The notes: generated from the sequence alone by a model not told the origin. A stretch of DNA of 64,000 bases from Paramacrobiotus metropolitanus (GCF_019649055.1 NW_026570299.1:372001-436000); one strand, 5' to 3'. Numbered from the stretch's first letter, positions 1 through 12,639 are shown. Numbers and translations: made by a program.

Positions 1-904
1 CTTGGATAAACGTTTTGTCATAAAACAATGCAATGGCATAAAACAGTGCAGAGTTATGCGAATATGCGAAATTACCCGTGCAAATACACGAATTCGATGC
101 CATTCCAGTTTCTTACAGCGGCACTAATGCTGTTCAGTCCGTCTACATAAAACACAGTATCGTGGTAGACCGATCTGAATTTTCGGCAGCCAATCACGAG
201 CGTAATATAACTTTTTAGTTCAGATTGTTCGGAAGCCGGTCACGCTGTGTCGTTCTTAGTTCCTACATATGGGACAATCTGCAAGCCTGTTCCCGTAATT
301 TCCACCGTAAAAGCCAAAGTACCTTTAACAAGTATCACGGAAAAATTACAAACAGTAATAGAAAAAATTACAACAGAGACACTTTCTCAATAGCCATCCT
401 GATAAAGGTATGCACGTATTGCGGCGTGAAACCTTTTGAGTTTGCCGCTACACTACGTCTACTACAATAAGAAATACGCTCCTCTCAAGAGTAATAATTG
501 TTAAGACAATCATAAAGGTGAAAAGAAAAATATTTTAGAATTTTTACCGATAGTTTGTAATTTAGACCGATATTTGCCATCCATCGGCCATGTCAGATGC
601 TTTTAGAGCGTAAACAGTGTAGCGTTGCGCGACGCCGTATGACCTATGGAGTTTGGCGTATTAACCCGTGAATGTGCATTTGTCGCTGTGCTAATGCGAT
701 AGCAATTACGGCAAGCTAGTATGTACAAGTACAGCAGGTCTATGATCCGGTGTTTACTCCCGATTTTCATCATAACCACATCTGTAGTTCTTCACTCATG
801 TCCTTGCATTCGTTTTCAAACCACATTAAACTACAAACTACCTCAATGTCATAAAAAACTCATTTCGTATTAACGCTCCAACCACTCTTATGCCATTTAC
901 TCAC
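1..904. other. Intron or flank left of the TRH-receptor-like gene
   Basis: No coding block could be supported here on either strand. The receptor gene to the right ends at a strong donor (GTGAGT at 904) before TM6, so this stretch should be intron of that gene. No TM6 (CWxP-like) or TM7 (NPxxY-like) exon was found in it, so the final exon or exons probably lie beyond position 1. The short open frame at 225-470 on the plus strand has low-complexity basic composition and no recognisable domain. Confidence 0.4.
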
Positions 905-3900
905 CGGTAGCTGTTTGGAGCAGGGATGCGGCTCTACAATACACACCCCATCCGCGCGTCCCTCCCACACCGCAAACTCCAGCGACGGGCTCTCCAGACT
1001 GCGCAGGGAGAACGTGTGGCTGATGGACGGCGACAGCAGTTGCCGCCGCGGCTCACCCCCGCTCCCCATCGTCCCTCCGCCCTGACTGCGACCGCGCATC
1101 GTCACACAGATCCGCGTATACAGCACCACTGCCACTACCAGCGGCAGCAGGTAGAACAGCACCAGGTCCGTCAGGAAGAAGGCCAGATAGATTTCCCGGG
1201 ACAACCGGAACCCGCACTGCTCGTACGCCGGATTCGTCTCGTCTGTCTTCAGTTCGGTGAGGCCCAGCCACGGGGCGCAGTACAGGACCGTGGTCAGCCA
1301 CACCAGGCAGACGATACGGCGGGTCCGCTCCAGGGTGCAGAGTTTGCGAGCGGTTAGCGGGCGACAGACGGCCAGGTAGCGCTCGATGGTGAAGGCCAGC
1401 ATGCTGTAGACAGTGGTGATACGGAGAGATTAGAAGATGCGGGGGATTATTTATAGGTCGTCTAATTACTACCCGGCGTTGTAATACCGGTTTAGCTGCC
1501 TAGAAAGGTCAGGAGTTGCGTACTTGATACGCTTAACTTGTTTCGTCATACATAATTACGAGTGGTATGGGATTTTCTTGACATTTCCTAGGATTGCTTG
1601 AACGATTCGGCGATTTGAGCCATGTCTGAGGGGTCAGCTTGTTCGCTGATTCGATCAAGATTCAGGATTTTATCATTTTTTGTAGTGTATGTAGTACTCG
1701 TACAAAGATTGTACGAGTATCTCGTGAAATGGATAATGGCCTATGGCTAATGTGCCGTAGCAACGGTATTTGTTGTGGTCCGTAATTGTTGCCATGTTTA
1801 GAGTTTAGTTGGTTGTTTGCTGCTGTCCCGAGTGGACATAATAAAAGATTATGCCGTTCGTTCAATATATGACATTTTTATTAATGAATGTCTCAGTGAT
1901 GCGTCAACTGTATCCGGAAGGGAATTTCTGAACTCCAGTACAATTTGTCAGCATATACAGCGATTATCTTATTTTAAAATATAAGCCGAATTATTGAAAT
2001 TAAGTGCACGTGTACTGTACAAAAGAATTGTTTTATTGTACGGTAAACATACATACAATTAAGAATTATGTGAAAAGTTAAAAAATTCCATTCTGCTTAC
2101 TGGTTACTCTAATTTATAATCGTGTTGTTTAAAATAAACGCTTATATTCTGCTATGTACTAAATACTAATAATTATTTCCTAACATAAAAAATGCAAGAA
2201 GACAAACTTGTATAAAATACAGGACCATGAATAACTAACGAAAGTTATTACGAACACCCTCAGGCACTCAGTAAGTGAGATTTAGATTCTTCTGTACAAG
2301 AGTATGAGGGCTAATACATAATAATTATGCAACTAAAAAAGTTACTGATGTTGTAAAATTTTGAATACCTTAGACTGCCGGCATTGATCCCGAGGAAGTT
2401 GATGAAGATGAAGACAGCACAGAGACCGGGTCCGAGTACCCAGCGATTGCCGATGTGGTAGGAGAGGATAGCCTCCGGGATGGCGCACCAAATCACCAGC
2501 AAATCGGCATACGCCAGCGACACCTGTTAACAAAACGTAACGCACCATTGATTTAACACTGTTTTGATTAGCGTCGTTTGCGACACTGAGATCAAAGTGA
2601 CGCAGATTCCACAGCTTTGACGATTTTACCGTCCACCATAAAAAAAATGTTTTTCTAAAACCACGTACAGAACAAGTACGTGAAATTTACAAAGTAAGCA
2701 AACTATTCCAACTAAATATAGAAGTACAGTAAAAATTTACTTCGCAATATTCATTTAAAATACTTTCGCAGACGTTTCTGCGTTTTACGAATTCAGTAGC
2801 ATCGTAGGAATCGTCAGAATTCAGCAGCCGTATTAAAGCCGTCACACTACAATATTTCTTGTTTTAGCCAATATTTTCCGGGCGAAAATATTAAATTAAT
2901 TGTATAGCAGTCATGCTGCAATAAAAAGCCGATTGGTCATTTGACGCTTCGCTGCCACATTATTGCTTTCAGTTACGGTATTAATGCTAATAATTATTCC
3001 CCCGCGCACACCGGTATCTCTGCATAGCTAATGAATGTTTACCAGTTTCTCGCCGGATTTTGCGTTCTAGCGACGGAACCGGTCATACAATCCTGCGCCT
3101 TGTCAGAAATTTTAGTTACGATTTTTTGTTACAACCGCGTACAGACGCTATGATATTGCCTTATTTAAATAATTATACGGTTAGGATAATGTCGATCAAT
3201 ATTCCCGGGCTGGCTGTATCTCGGGGTCGGGGAAAATGTAAACAAGCTGTTACCGGGCGTATCTCATTCAATCAGCACAATAATCAGGCAGATTAAATGG
3301 CGTAAACAGGAATTCCCAAATACCCGATACATTTTTTACATTTGCCATGGCCTACATAAACATTGTACGCGGATTAACAATTGCGGCTATGGATACCCAC
3401 CCTAAGTAAACACTTGAAAAAACGTTAAGCGGTGAAATTGACGCAGATAGGTAAACTGTAAACAAGAAAATTAGCAGCGTCATTCCACCATTTTTTCTAT
3501 TAAATATTTACGATTAATCACCTGTTAGTTAGAGCAACACGCGCAGCAAAACCGAAAGAAAATCGTACAAAACCCGGACAATTTAAATGAGAAAGAAATG
3601 TTTAATTATGGTGCGTACGGTGTAAGGTTTTTCTACGTTTTTGCTGTAGTAAACCACTAAATATTACAATATTAATATCGCATAGATAAATAGATAATCA
3701 TTTTTCTAACCGCCGATGTCAATATATGTATGTTACATCAACTGCATAAAAAAACATTTGGATACATGCGACAGCGAAAATACATTAGCGGCTTATTAAT
3801 TTTTAATGTAAAGTGATGTGACTGGCCAAAAAACGCGTTTACTGGGAAACAACCCAAAAAAATTACTAGCTGATATACGGTATAGTGAAAAATGCCGGTT

Positions 3901-4255
3901 GACTAACCAGGTATGTATAGGTCGGTGTCCGCAGCCGGGTGCTCTTCCCAGCCACCAGAATCAGCACGGTATTCCCCACGGAACCCAGGAGAAAGATGCA
4001 GACATGCAGCAGCGTGGCCACCACCCGGAACGCCACGGGCAGCGCGTGCACATCCGGCTCATCCGCCGACTCCACAATATACCCCACCAGACTGCCATTA
4101 TCGCCGGCGGTCAGACACAGCCAAAAATGCCCCATCCGACCCGGCAACCGCTGGCTCGTGTTATCCATCCTGGAAGTAAGGTAACTGTCTATCAGGGAAT
4201 TCCAACAGGCCGATGAATTGGCGAATGGGCCGTGTACGCTGTCGCCCGGAATCAT
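905..4255 (-). CDS. Thyrotropin-releasing hormone receptor-like GPCR (5' three exons, incomplete)
   Basis: Rhodopsin-class GPCR in the plasma membrane, expected to bind a neuropeptide and signal through G proteins. Three exons join in frame: 4255-3908 (extracellular N-terminus with NSS, NTS and NGS glycosylation sites, then TM1 ending TPTYTYL; phase 0), 2523-2369 (VSLAYADLL TM2, extracellular loop and TM3 start with its Cys; phase 2) and 1403-905 (AFTIERYLAVCRPL, TM4, ECL2 Cys in YEQCGF, TM5, Gly/Ser-rich third loop; phase 0 at GTGAGT). The exon 2/3 join creates GINAGSLSMLAFTIERY, very close to the TM3 signature of vertebrate TRH receptors and their protostome relatives. The start chosen is the first ATG of the open frame; an ATG at 4168 is also possible. 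TM6 and TM7 are missing from the window. A dispersed repeat copy sits in the second intron. Membership of the TRHR-like clade is likely; ligand unknown. Confidence 0.85.
1683..1865. repeat. Dispersed ~185-base repeat, copy 1 (in receptor intron)
   Basis: This segment matches 32487-32670 in the same orientation. Both share GTACGAGT or a close variant, TATCTCGTGAA, and the well conserved core TAATGTGCCGTAGCAACGG, followed by a TTGTTTAG/TTAGTTGGTTG tract. No coding capacity or clear terminal repeats were seen. It probably represents a short interspersed or miniature element inserted in intron 2 of the receptor gene. Confidence 0.6.
2640..3800. other. AT-rich intron 1 interior of the TRH-receptor-like gene
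   Basis: This is most of the intron between receptor exons 1 and 2. It is AT-rich with scattered homopolymers. The only open frame of note (3060-3296, plus) has no recognisable family features. I see no RNA gene or repeat that recurs in the window. Confidence 0.45.
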
Positions 4256-4849
4256 TATAACGGCGCGGGGCAAACTTTTAATTGGAACGGCCGGCGGGCG
4301 GTTGTCGGTGTCGTGCCTAATTACAGCGGGATCGCCAGGCTCACCAAGAATATGCCGGTAATTGTTGAGCGCGGAACCTGCCAGTGTAAATCATCCCGGT
4401 CTTTCCGGAAAAACAGGAGAGGAAAACGCAACGGCGCTGTATATGCTGACCCGGCAAAACGAAACGGCTTGACATCGCCCGGCGTTAAATGCCTGGCAGA
4501 GCGCGCGTTTCTCAGGGCGCGCTCGTTAACGGCGCTAATTGCTTAAAGACCCCCTCGCTTTTCATCCAGGGAATAGGGCTAATAGCCCGCCTTAACACCG
4601 CGCTACACGGCCTCGTCAAATCCAATTTACCATGCGTGCAGCGATGTGGATAAGCGGGGCGCTAAAAGGCCGGCGCGCTGATACTTCCGTACGCGCCGGC
4701 TCGACCGAGATCTGTTAGCCCACGCGTGGATGGCCTTTTGTCGTTCATCCTTTATCCATGATGGCGCGACCGGGTTGCGTCAGATACGTTTAATATACGC
4801 GGCATAACTTAATGAAGGATGTTGATGTGTTGGCGATGGTTTAATAAAA
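4256..4849. promoter_or_regulatory. Upstream region of the TRH-receptor-like gene (positional inference)
   Basis: This segment lies directly upstream of the receptor start on the minus strand and is markedly more GC-rich than its surroundings (many GGCG/CGCC tracts between 4270 and 4750). The composition change and the position fit a 5' untranslated/promoter region, but no specific core element could be identified. The composite repeat begins abruptly at 4850, so at most about 600 bases of non-repeat sequence remain in front of the gene. Confidence 0.3.
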
Positions 4850-7800
4850 GGGCGGTGAATGCGTGATGGAGTGTGGGAGAAACCTGTTTCTCTCACTATA
4901 CATGAGCAAATTGTCTTGATGGGCGTCTAAGTATGTCCCCGTCTTCTGCTCTTACGTAATTTCCTTAGGAGTAAATTTATGTATTTGTCTCTTACATAAT
5001 CGCTGCGTAGTTTCCGGCATTACACGAGCGATACTGTTTCTGGAATTTTTCAGGGAACACTGACGTATTGAAAAATTAGAAATACGGGTTCAGAGCAAGC
5101 CATTGCGGAATGTAATAATTAAGGTTTCCTTAACTGCAATGAAATTTTATTAATCGGTACTTTTTGTTAGCTAATACCAGTTGGCACTGTATAATTTACA
5201 TACAGATGCGTGTGTTTTGGAATTATTAATAAACGATTATTAATAAACGATTATAATCTTGGCTTTGGAGACTCGCATTAGCCGCATCACATGAAACTAT
5301 GACGTCACGCCGGCAGATTTAAGACTTCAGTCTCGTGACGAATCCTGGGACGAGACCTACTCGTGCTCGGATTTGGACTGAGATATACCTTGCAGCGTCG
5401 GCGACATATAAAACAGCAAAGAAATTCACGCACCTTGTATTATTTCATCAGTCCGGCCTACCCGATATACAGTAAACGCCTATGCAACCTCATTGACCTA
5501 TAGTAACTGAAACACTAATTGTCCAGAAATCATTATGCTGTTAGAATTCTCCATGTCGTAATTTTTTTTGCTGTCGGCAACATGTGGGACTTTAAGTACA
5601 AACATACACACTTTGAACTTTGGTATACAGTTCACTACGGAATTATCGATTAAGGAAAAACATTGTTAATTTTGTACAGTGAACAGGGTAATGACTAACC
5701 GTAATATTAAGTAACAGGGTAAAATGAAAGAACAGTTACTTATTAATTGTACAGCATCAAGAAAAGTAACTGACCGTTATTTTTAAAGTGCCGATCACCA
5801 GAAACGACAGCATTCTCTGGCAACACAGCGAAGAAAGAACGCGTAAAGAGTGTGTGAAATTAATTCAAAAAGTGAATGCAAATCCTTTTACAGATACCAC
5901 TTTTTTTTTACAGATAAGTACACATTTCCGGTAGAAGCAGATACTGTGCTTATATGTATTTTCTACTTTCTAATCATGCTCCTGGTGTTCGAGCCAAGTA
6001 TGTTGAAATTGGAAGTATAAGGTGCCGTTATGCGGCACGGCGGCGAATGTCTCTTAGCAACCACCAACCAACGCGAAAATCAACGTGCTGTAATACACAT
6101 GTAAAAGATACCGCACGGATTCGATATCACAGCAGTCATTTAATTCCTAAGCAACTTTTTTAACTCAGAAGCTATTTTTGCCACTGTTAACCTGGTGTTG
6201 CCATTTGAATTACTCCGATTAACTATCAGTAAATAGCAATGCAAAATAATAATCAAATGTTTTCATCTTTTACGAACCAGTCAATCTGTATGGTAGATTG
6301 GTAGTTGCTGTTTTCTCTTATTTTTCTATCCCGTTTTGTAGACAATACCCCATTTTATGGCCTTCTTCTAGTGGATTTGCAATGTTCGAAGGTTCGAAGG
6401 TACGTCCAATCAGTACTGCGGTGATTCCTTTGCTCGCTAGCACGCACCTGGAACTCAGTACAGTGTAGCACCCTTTCGATACAAATACAGTACACCTGCA
6501 TGGTGACGCATACAATTTTGATAAGCATTTGCTGTAGGTGATACAAATTCAGTGTACGACATTCAGCGTGCGAATTGTACATTATTTTGTCGCACGTTTA
6601 ACCGTAACTAATTTAGAGAGGCCATGTGATTTGTTGTGATAGAAACCACCACCTTGTTGTACCAGAAAAAGGCGGTGTAGTGGACTTGATTTTGGTGTAT
6701 TTCCGAGCAGAAAGCCCGCGTTCGCACTTATAAAATAATTATAAAAAATGCAGAAGCAAGCTAAAATCTGTTCTTTTCTTCTGGTTAACCGTCAAATTAG
6801 TCAATTGAAGGAATTACTGCGGCTGTGTTGAGTATTCGGCAGAGGGTAGCCCGTTTGAATACATAGTTTCGGAAATTCTGGTGTCTGACAGAGGCATTGT
6901 GCCTTCGGTTGTCCTAATAGTAGGCTCGTAGGTTTCCGCCGTCTTTTTGCTAGCCACTAGCCAGTGACTGCTACCCTAAGGAAAAAATAAATTTAATGGA
7001 TTTCTTTTCTCAGCAGACATGGTACAATAACACAGAAGCAGATCGCCTATTGCAGATTAAAGATTGCAGTAGTATACAGTTTAAAGTGCTGGGAGATACA
7101 GCTGCGAAATAGAAGCGGTACGATATGCGGGAAAATACGGGAAAATAAGCGGTAGTATTTCAGAAAGGTTGTGTATTTTTTTGTACTGTGCTTCGGCATT
7201 ATTACTGCGCTTAATTATCAGCACTGCTGTGAGCAGTTTAAAATAACTTTTATAAAAAATATGAAATGACATGTTCCCTGATAGGTATTACACTTGAAGG
7301 AATACGTACATGCGCTATGAGCAATGCGGTACTATATAACCGAACAAATGTTCAACCGATTCGCGGTTTAACCCACATTATTTGCAAACCGTATAATTAT
7401 GTAATCCTGAATGAGTTCGTACACGTGTGCGTGGCTGTACTGTACAAATTTCCTTAAAGTGCAAGGTTAGAGGAGGGTAGGTATGTGTGTATGTTGCTTC
7501 ACTTCTTGTCCTAAACAAGCACTAGAATATAGCACCGTTTACAGATTACAGACTGCAGAGTGTCACCCAAACTAGTTTTATACGGTAGTGTAAAAATTAC
7601 AGCCTTCCCGCCATTCTGAAATCCCGTTTAAAAATAAATTTACATTTTACCCAATTTTTTCATATCACAAGCTGTTTGAAAACACAGAAAACAGGAAGAA
7701 AGCTTACGCCACATACAACTCCGTATCCAGGCTGCCTGGACAAAACAAATTATTAACGTATACGAGTACCAATACTGCCGTTATCACGTACAAGTGTAAT

Positions 7801-7873
7801 TACTGTACAACATTACAAACAGATAGTACGAGTACACAACATAATTATTAAACATCGAAAAATTATTTAAACA

Positions 7874-8136
7874 AAATATGACCTGGATAACAGAAAAGCT
7901 ATTCCTGGGAAGTTAAACATTTTGGCACCTTCAAAAATAATAGAAGTCGATAAAGCGATAAACAAATTATTTGCAAATGTTGCTAAAGGTATGGGCATTT
8001 AACTTAACTCAGTTGTCTCAGATTTCTAAAACTAGCTGAAGAAAATGAAGAAATGGAGCGAAAACTGCGGATTTCTGAAGAACTTTCTGAAGAAGAGCGG
8101 GACAAGCTCCTCAGTGTTATAAACCGGCGAGGCTAG
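7874..8136 (+). pseudogene. Two exon-like coding fragments, charged helical protein, unrecognised
   Basis: The plus strand reads coding-like text in two pieces: 7874-8000 (contains KLNILAPSKIIEVDKAINK) followed by a possible donor (AAAG/GTATGG), then from about 8024 to the stop at 8136 (contains KLAEENEEMERKLRISEEL, a Glu/Lys-rich predicted coiled coil) after a pyrimidine-CAG acceptor. The phases do not match by one base, so this is either a decayed gene piece or a mis-modelled splice. It lies in the part of U1 that is absent from U2, so it may have been picked up or inserted later. Family unknown. Confidence 0.35.
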
Positions 8137-8483
8137 TCCAGCTGTTAAATACTGCATTTTCCGTGGTTTTTACATATGCATTCTGTGAAGGGATTTTTTT
8201 ACACTTTCGATCGATCGTAACTGTTCTCTCTGTCCTTGCGTGCTTGTATTGGATGACCTTTAGCAGTTGGCTTTGGTTGTAGCTCGCCGCGCAAGTAAGG
8301 AAATCGATTGGTTTCGAACTGTAGACTTTCAAAGAAAAAGCCTTTCTTCACGTTTCATGTTCCTTGCTTTATTTGCCAATCCGTTACCTTTCTGATTACA
8401 GTTCGCTCTTTCATTGTTACATAAGGTTTGACCTTTCACTCTTTATTTGGCCAACTCAGTCACCTGTTTAACGTTGTCCCAAC

Positions 8484-8624
8484 TCAAACATTCTCTCCCG
8501 CTATGAAACGCCGATGGTGATCTTTGGGCGCGTGAATCTCATGATTCTGTTTCGCTTTCTGCATTGCCTTCCATAAGTTTTCGAGGTTCAGTTTGGCCGC
8601 CATAGCACACATCGCGCCGCGCAT
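8484..8624 (-). CDS. Small ORF or exon fragment, 46 residues, unrecognised
   Basis: The minus strand encodes a 46-residue frame starting MRGAMCAMAAKLNLENLWK and ending in RRFIAGENV before a TGA. The text continues in frame upstream (YCVGK), so the first Met may be internal to a longer frame. The amphipathic Lys/Asn/Glu composition looks like genuine coding sequence rather than a chance frame. It lies downstream of the protease-like block in the same orientation and could be its 3' part. No family was recognised. Confidence 0.3.
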   Translation of the reverse strand: MRGAMCAMAAKLNLENLWKAMQKAKQNHEIHAPKDHHRRFIAGENV

Positions 8625-8779
8625 TTTCCCAACGCAGTAAGTTTTTTGTGACAGCTATAACGATGCAAAGTGAAATCAGGCCGCACGCCAGCTCAAGTAA
8701 ATTTCCTAATGATGATTGTCATCATGGATTATGGCGAAGTGTGCATGACTTTGCAAGGCTTCCGAAAACGGTAAATATT

Positions 8780-9723
8780 TTATAGGTTGGACGAAAAGTA
8801 TATAAATTTCACAACACTCAGTTTCGGGATATTAAAGGTCAACTTGGCCGAACACGAAAACAAGTACCTGAGACTGGCGTCACCGAAAATCATTTGCTTT
8901 GTTTGGCGCCATCGTTTTAACTCTGTAAAATTCGGACAGTTCCTCTTCCCGGCCAGTTTCTCAATACAATCGACAAAATCACACCATTCTTTGGTAAACG
9001 ATTCGCCGCCTCCGTTAAAATGGTAGGCAACCACTCAAGTAACGAAATTATCATTATAAACGTGATATTTTTTGGAAATGCCCTTTAAGTTTCTGTAAAT
9101 TCCCCCCTTCGGCTATAACAACCAGTGTCATGTGCTTAATTCACATCCACGCCGTGGCAAAACGGGATCAAACGGCCGTGGCAAAACAAGGTCTGCTTCT
9201 ATGATCCGCTTAAAGGCAGCGGCGCTTCTCGGTGTAGTCTGGCCAATTATCTCTCCGAGGCGTCGAAATGTTTTGTATAACTTTAGGAAATGAATGCCAA
9301 TTATTGCCATGTTCATTGTCACGTCTTCATAAAGTCATTTATTTCCTCTGCTCTTCTCAGCACATACTGGCAGCTTATTACGCTGCTGCTGTTCACAATA
9401 ATATACGATTATACGTTGCTTTTTCACATCATCACATTCATAAAAAACACAACATTGTCCTGGGCTTACTTTCCTCTGATGAGGCTGCGCAGCAAATGGT
9501 CCACATGCGAAGAATACACAGGAAGAACCGGTTTGAATGATTCAATAAGCAAAACGCACTGGTCTTTATTTTCCGCCACTTCTTCAGCTGTCGCGTTCCC
9601 AGCAGATAGTGCGCCCTTAACAGCGACTAGAACGCTCGGGTAACACGTACTAGGATCTGCGGCGAATAGATGGTCCCCGAACTCATGGTCAGTAAGCTGC
9701 ATTCGCCCTATCACTCCATCCAA
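8780..9723 (-). pseudogene. Conserved coding block of U1, possibly Ulp1/C48-like, frame-broken
   Basis: Reading leftward from 9723, the block contains GDHLFAADPSTC, ALSAGNATAEEVAENKDQC, LPVYSSHVDHLL, then IIGQ..AAAFKRIIEADLV, HMTLVVIAEGG, and FTKEWCDFVDCIEKLAGKR with ELKRWRQTKQMIF. The same ordered motifs recur in U2 (16030-16680), which argues for past protein-level constraint. The segment IIEVDLVVIPFS...HMTLVVI (U2 wording) resembles the strand-His motif of Ulp1-type C48 cysteine proteases, but the catalytic Asp, Gln and Cys cannot be placed confidently. Frames change several times, so this copy is not functional as it stands. The protease assignment is tentative. Confidence 0.45.
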
Positions 9724-10596
9724 TTATCGAGCGGCTCGGCTGATTAACGAGGCTGGATGCGGACGGAACCTTCCACTCGGATAACAGGGCGTGAAGGACT
9801 TCGTTCACTGGTTTAGTCGCGGTACCATTCGGGTTTCACTTTCTAGGACTGCCGTCCCTCAGGCTCGCTGAGCAGGAGTATTAATTTTCGCAAAAACTGC
9901 GCTCTCTGGCAGGTGACCTTCCATAATTTCACACTGCCATGAGCAGACCATGGATCCACACTGATTCGTGCCTGTCAGCTGTCGCTGTACAATCTCGAAC
10001 ATTATGTTGGCATCCCGCGTTTCGCGTCCAGACAGAATGGATACCTCGAGCCAAATAAGCACAGCGTCCAAGCTATTATACACACTGATGACCGCATTCT
10101 TTTGGCGCTATGGGACAGAACAAAATGATGGGCGCCGTACAGCACCTGGACGCATGCCACGCCAGAATCAATTTCATCCTGAGTTCTTGTGGCGCCAGGC
10201 GATTTGCCGGATGTGGGATTGCTAATCGCGATGTCGCTTGGGTCAGCAAGACCAGCGTATTCATTCCCTGTAGTACTTTCTTTGACAGATGTAACTAAAT
10301 GCTCCACATTATTATACTATACACTACGACAACAGTTGTAGTTACTTTCATAATTACTTACTTAACCAGGCACAGTGTACAGACTGTATTACCAGGTACA
10401 GTGTAATTAAACGTAACTGCGTAACTGCACTGTTCCTCCAGTGTTTGGCATTCTGAGCCAGCTGGACCGTACGTCCAGAGTTCTTTGAGCTTATACTGAC
10501 AGTGACAGGGAATCTTTGTCGTACACCAATTCGTTGCGCTCCAGAAGATTGGTTGTCCTTTGCGAAGAGGAAAGGCGTCAAACCACCGTCTGTGTC

Positions 10597-11484
10597 TCAG
10601 TTGGCAGCGCTCTGTACTTCGGCGCAACGAACATCTCCGGTGCTTCCGGGTCCTCGCTTTTTCCTTCCACAAATGGTTGGACTGGTCTCGGCGATGTCCG
10701 CAGTAATAGCTTTCCTTGAGCCAGTCAGATCTGGATCAAAAATGCGCGTCTGTGTCTCAGTTGACAGCGCACTGCAAATCGACGGGATGACCATCTCTGG
10801 GGATTTACAATTAGTGCTCCGCTTCTTCCTTCGCTCATGTAGTCTCTTGCAGGTCGTATCAGCATCACCCTTGGCTGGTTAAAAACACCAGGATATCTCA
10901 ATGCACTTCCGTCGGATGGATCAAATAACGTATCTTCTACTGCGCCCACAAAGCACGCATTCGGTTCTATAGGACGAAATTAAAGCAAGGTTGACCCTGT
11001 CGTATATGTAGAAGAACAGTGCCGTTTAATCGTTGCTTAATGCTCGACAAATCGCAACTAAATACTGGCACTGTTTGCGAGCAGCATCTGGATAGCGGGA
11101 GCAAAAGGACACTTCCGTGCTATTCGTATGCAGGGTCGCAGTTAATATCTCACAGAGCCGCTTCATTTGAGAGAGAGTTGTGTCTACGCGCGAGAACACC
11201 ACTGGCCAAGCAAAATAAGGCCAATACGGTTAAATTAAGCGGAATCTGCGCGTTACAAAATACTTGCTGAGCTTCGCGGCGTCTAGCGTGGCCGATATGA
11301 TGATCGTGACACTTACTTCACCTCGTCGGTTGCTGCTTGTACTAGGCCGAGCGCAGTGTCGGTGTGGAGAGTTCGCTCGTTGCGCTTTGTCCAGCATGAT
11401 CACGCGATATTCCGTTAAATCAGCATTTATGGGGATTAAGCAGCTTTTGAGTAGTCGTAGAAAAGAGGCATCCGCGATCATCAA
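10597..11484 (-). pseudogene. DEAH-box RNA helicase remnant (PRP22/DHX8-like), U1 copy
   Basis: Helicase motifs can be read on the minus strand in order. Around 11484-11230: DLTEYRVIMLDKAQ (motif II region, DEAH changed to DKAQ) and IIISATLDAAKLSKYF (motif III SAT with the DEAH-family LDA..FS.YF tail). Around 10794-10670: TETQTRIFDPDLTGSRKA and IAETSPTI, matching the motif IV-V segment of PRP22/DHX8-type helicases. A local duplication repeats the TETQT segment (10578-10640 versus 10748-10810). Frameshifts, a degraded DEAH box and missing motif VI show it is a dead copy. The family role (spliceosomal RNA unwinding) is known for intact relatives; here it is only ancestry. Confidence 0.7.
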
Positions 11485-11517
11485 GGACCGATGCAGAATA
11501 CGGAGTGCATTCCTACC

Positions 11518-12071
11518 CTAGAACAACGGTCGAGATTTTAAAATTACAGGACCGACACCGCGAATTCCTGACAAAGGTCCACCATTTCCCCAATAGCTAC
11601 CCATGCGCACGGGTTCTCGCCTCGCAAGCCTCCCACTGCAACGCTTCCCGGTGAATTTCTCGGTCATGTCCTTATAGAAATTCTGTCTCTCATAGCGCTT
11701 AGATAGGAAACCACTGACGAAATGGTGCACTTGTCGAATGTCGTAGCAGAGAAAGTCGATGAAGAGCCCGGTGTCCGCCACATCCACCACGCGACTGTGC
11801 AGAGCCTTGCCGTTGCCTGCAACACTGATCTTCGTCACAATTCTTTGCGAATCTCTGTAAACAGGTAGCGTCTTACGGTTTGAGAGAACTTCGCCCGTAC
11901 AAAAGACAAGGCAAACTTTACTGGCACTCTCTCAGCACCCAGTGTGTGTTGGGTCGCGTCATTGTTTGAACCCTGCGATTCTACTAGCCATCTTCTTCGT
12001 AACCTTGAGAAGTTCACTCCCGGGTCCTGTGAGCGATTTTCCCGTGCTGTCGAAGTGGTACGCAGCTGCAT
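11518..12071 (-). pseudogene. Conserved block with VVDVADTGLFIDFL motif, upstream of helicase remnant
   Basis: On the minus strand the block reads SRVVDVADTGLFIDFLCYD followed by LSKRYERQNFYKDM. The core motif recurs almost unchanged in U2 (VVDVTDTGLFIDFLCFD, about 17740-17790) and U3 (VVDVADTGLFIDFLC, about 24230-24290). It is always upstream, in coding direction, of the helicase remnant, so it was probably the N-terminal part of the same protein or a neighbouring gene. The V.D.G.FIDF pattern is faintly Tudor- or OB-like, but that is a guess. Stops and frameshifts break the frame around it. Confidence 0.45.
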
Positions 12072-12639
12072 GAGTCATAAAACCAGGCTACGCTGCATAC
12101 ATGTTTCTGCTTGTTGCAGTTGTTGACCTCTTAGATTTTCTCGTAGGGCAGCTTACTGACAGTTCATTAGTACTGCCAGTGTCAATTTCAAACGCAGACG
12201 CCGTCGTCGAATGGAATCAAGTGCAATTCGGCATAATATTGACACGGAATGCCGCGTTATTTGACCTGCGCGGCTGGTTTATCCAGCCACCGAAACTTCG
12301 CAGTTCTTTTTGTGAATTTAAAACTAAACACCTTATAAATCGAACCAGACCGATTGCTTTGTTTTTCTGCATCGTATGGATAATGCTCTATAAAATGTTC
12401 GATGGATTCGGGAAAATTGTTCACATACGCTTTACTTCTAGATTCATGTATTATGAATTTTACTTTTACCCCCTTGAATCAACATTCTTTACAGTTTATA
12501 CCATCATTAACTGATAAAATCTACTACAGTACATGTATGAGTTTAAGAAACTGAATACCATGTACGTCTAATCACAGAATTATTACAAAGATGGCCTCCA
12601 GCTTCAAGTAAATTATACAATAATACCTGTTTACTTCAT

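Noticed and set aside
926-1357. Plus-strand open frame of 143 codons opposite the receptor exon
   Set aside because: It is a shadow of the GC-rich minus-strand receptor exon; text is His/Arg/Gln-rich without motif, and the opposite strand has clear GPCR features and splice sites.
12101-12514. Plus-strand frame of 137 codons with hydrophobic stretches
   Set aside because: It is antisense to the conserved block region of U1, has no counterpart open in U2, and shows no membrane-protein family signature.
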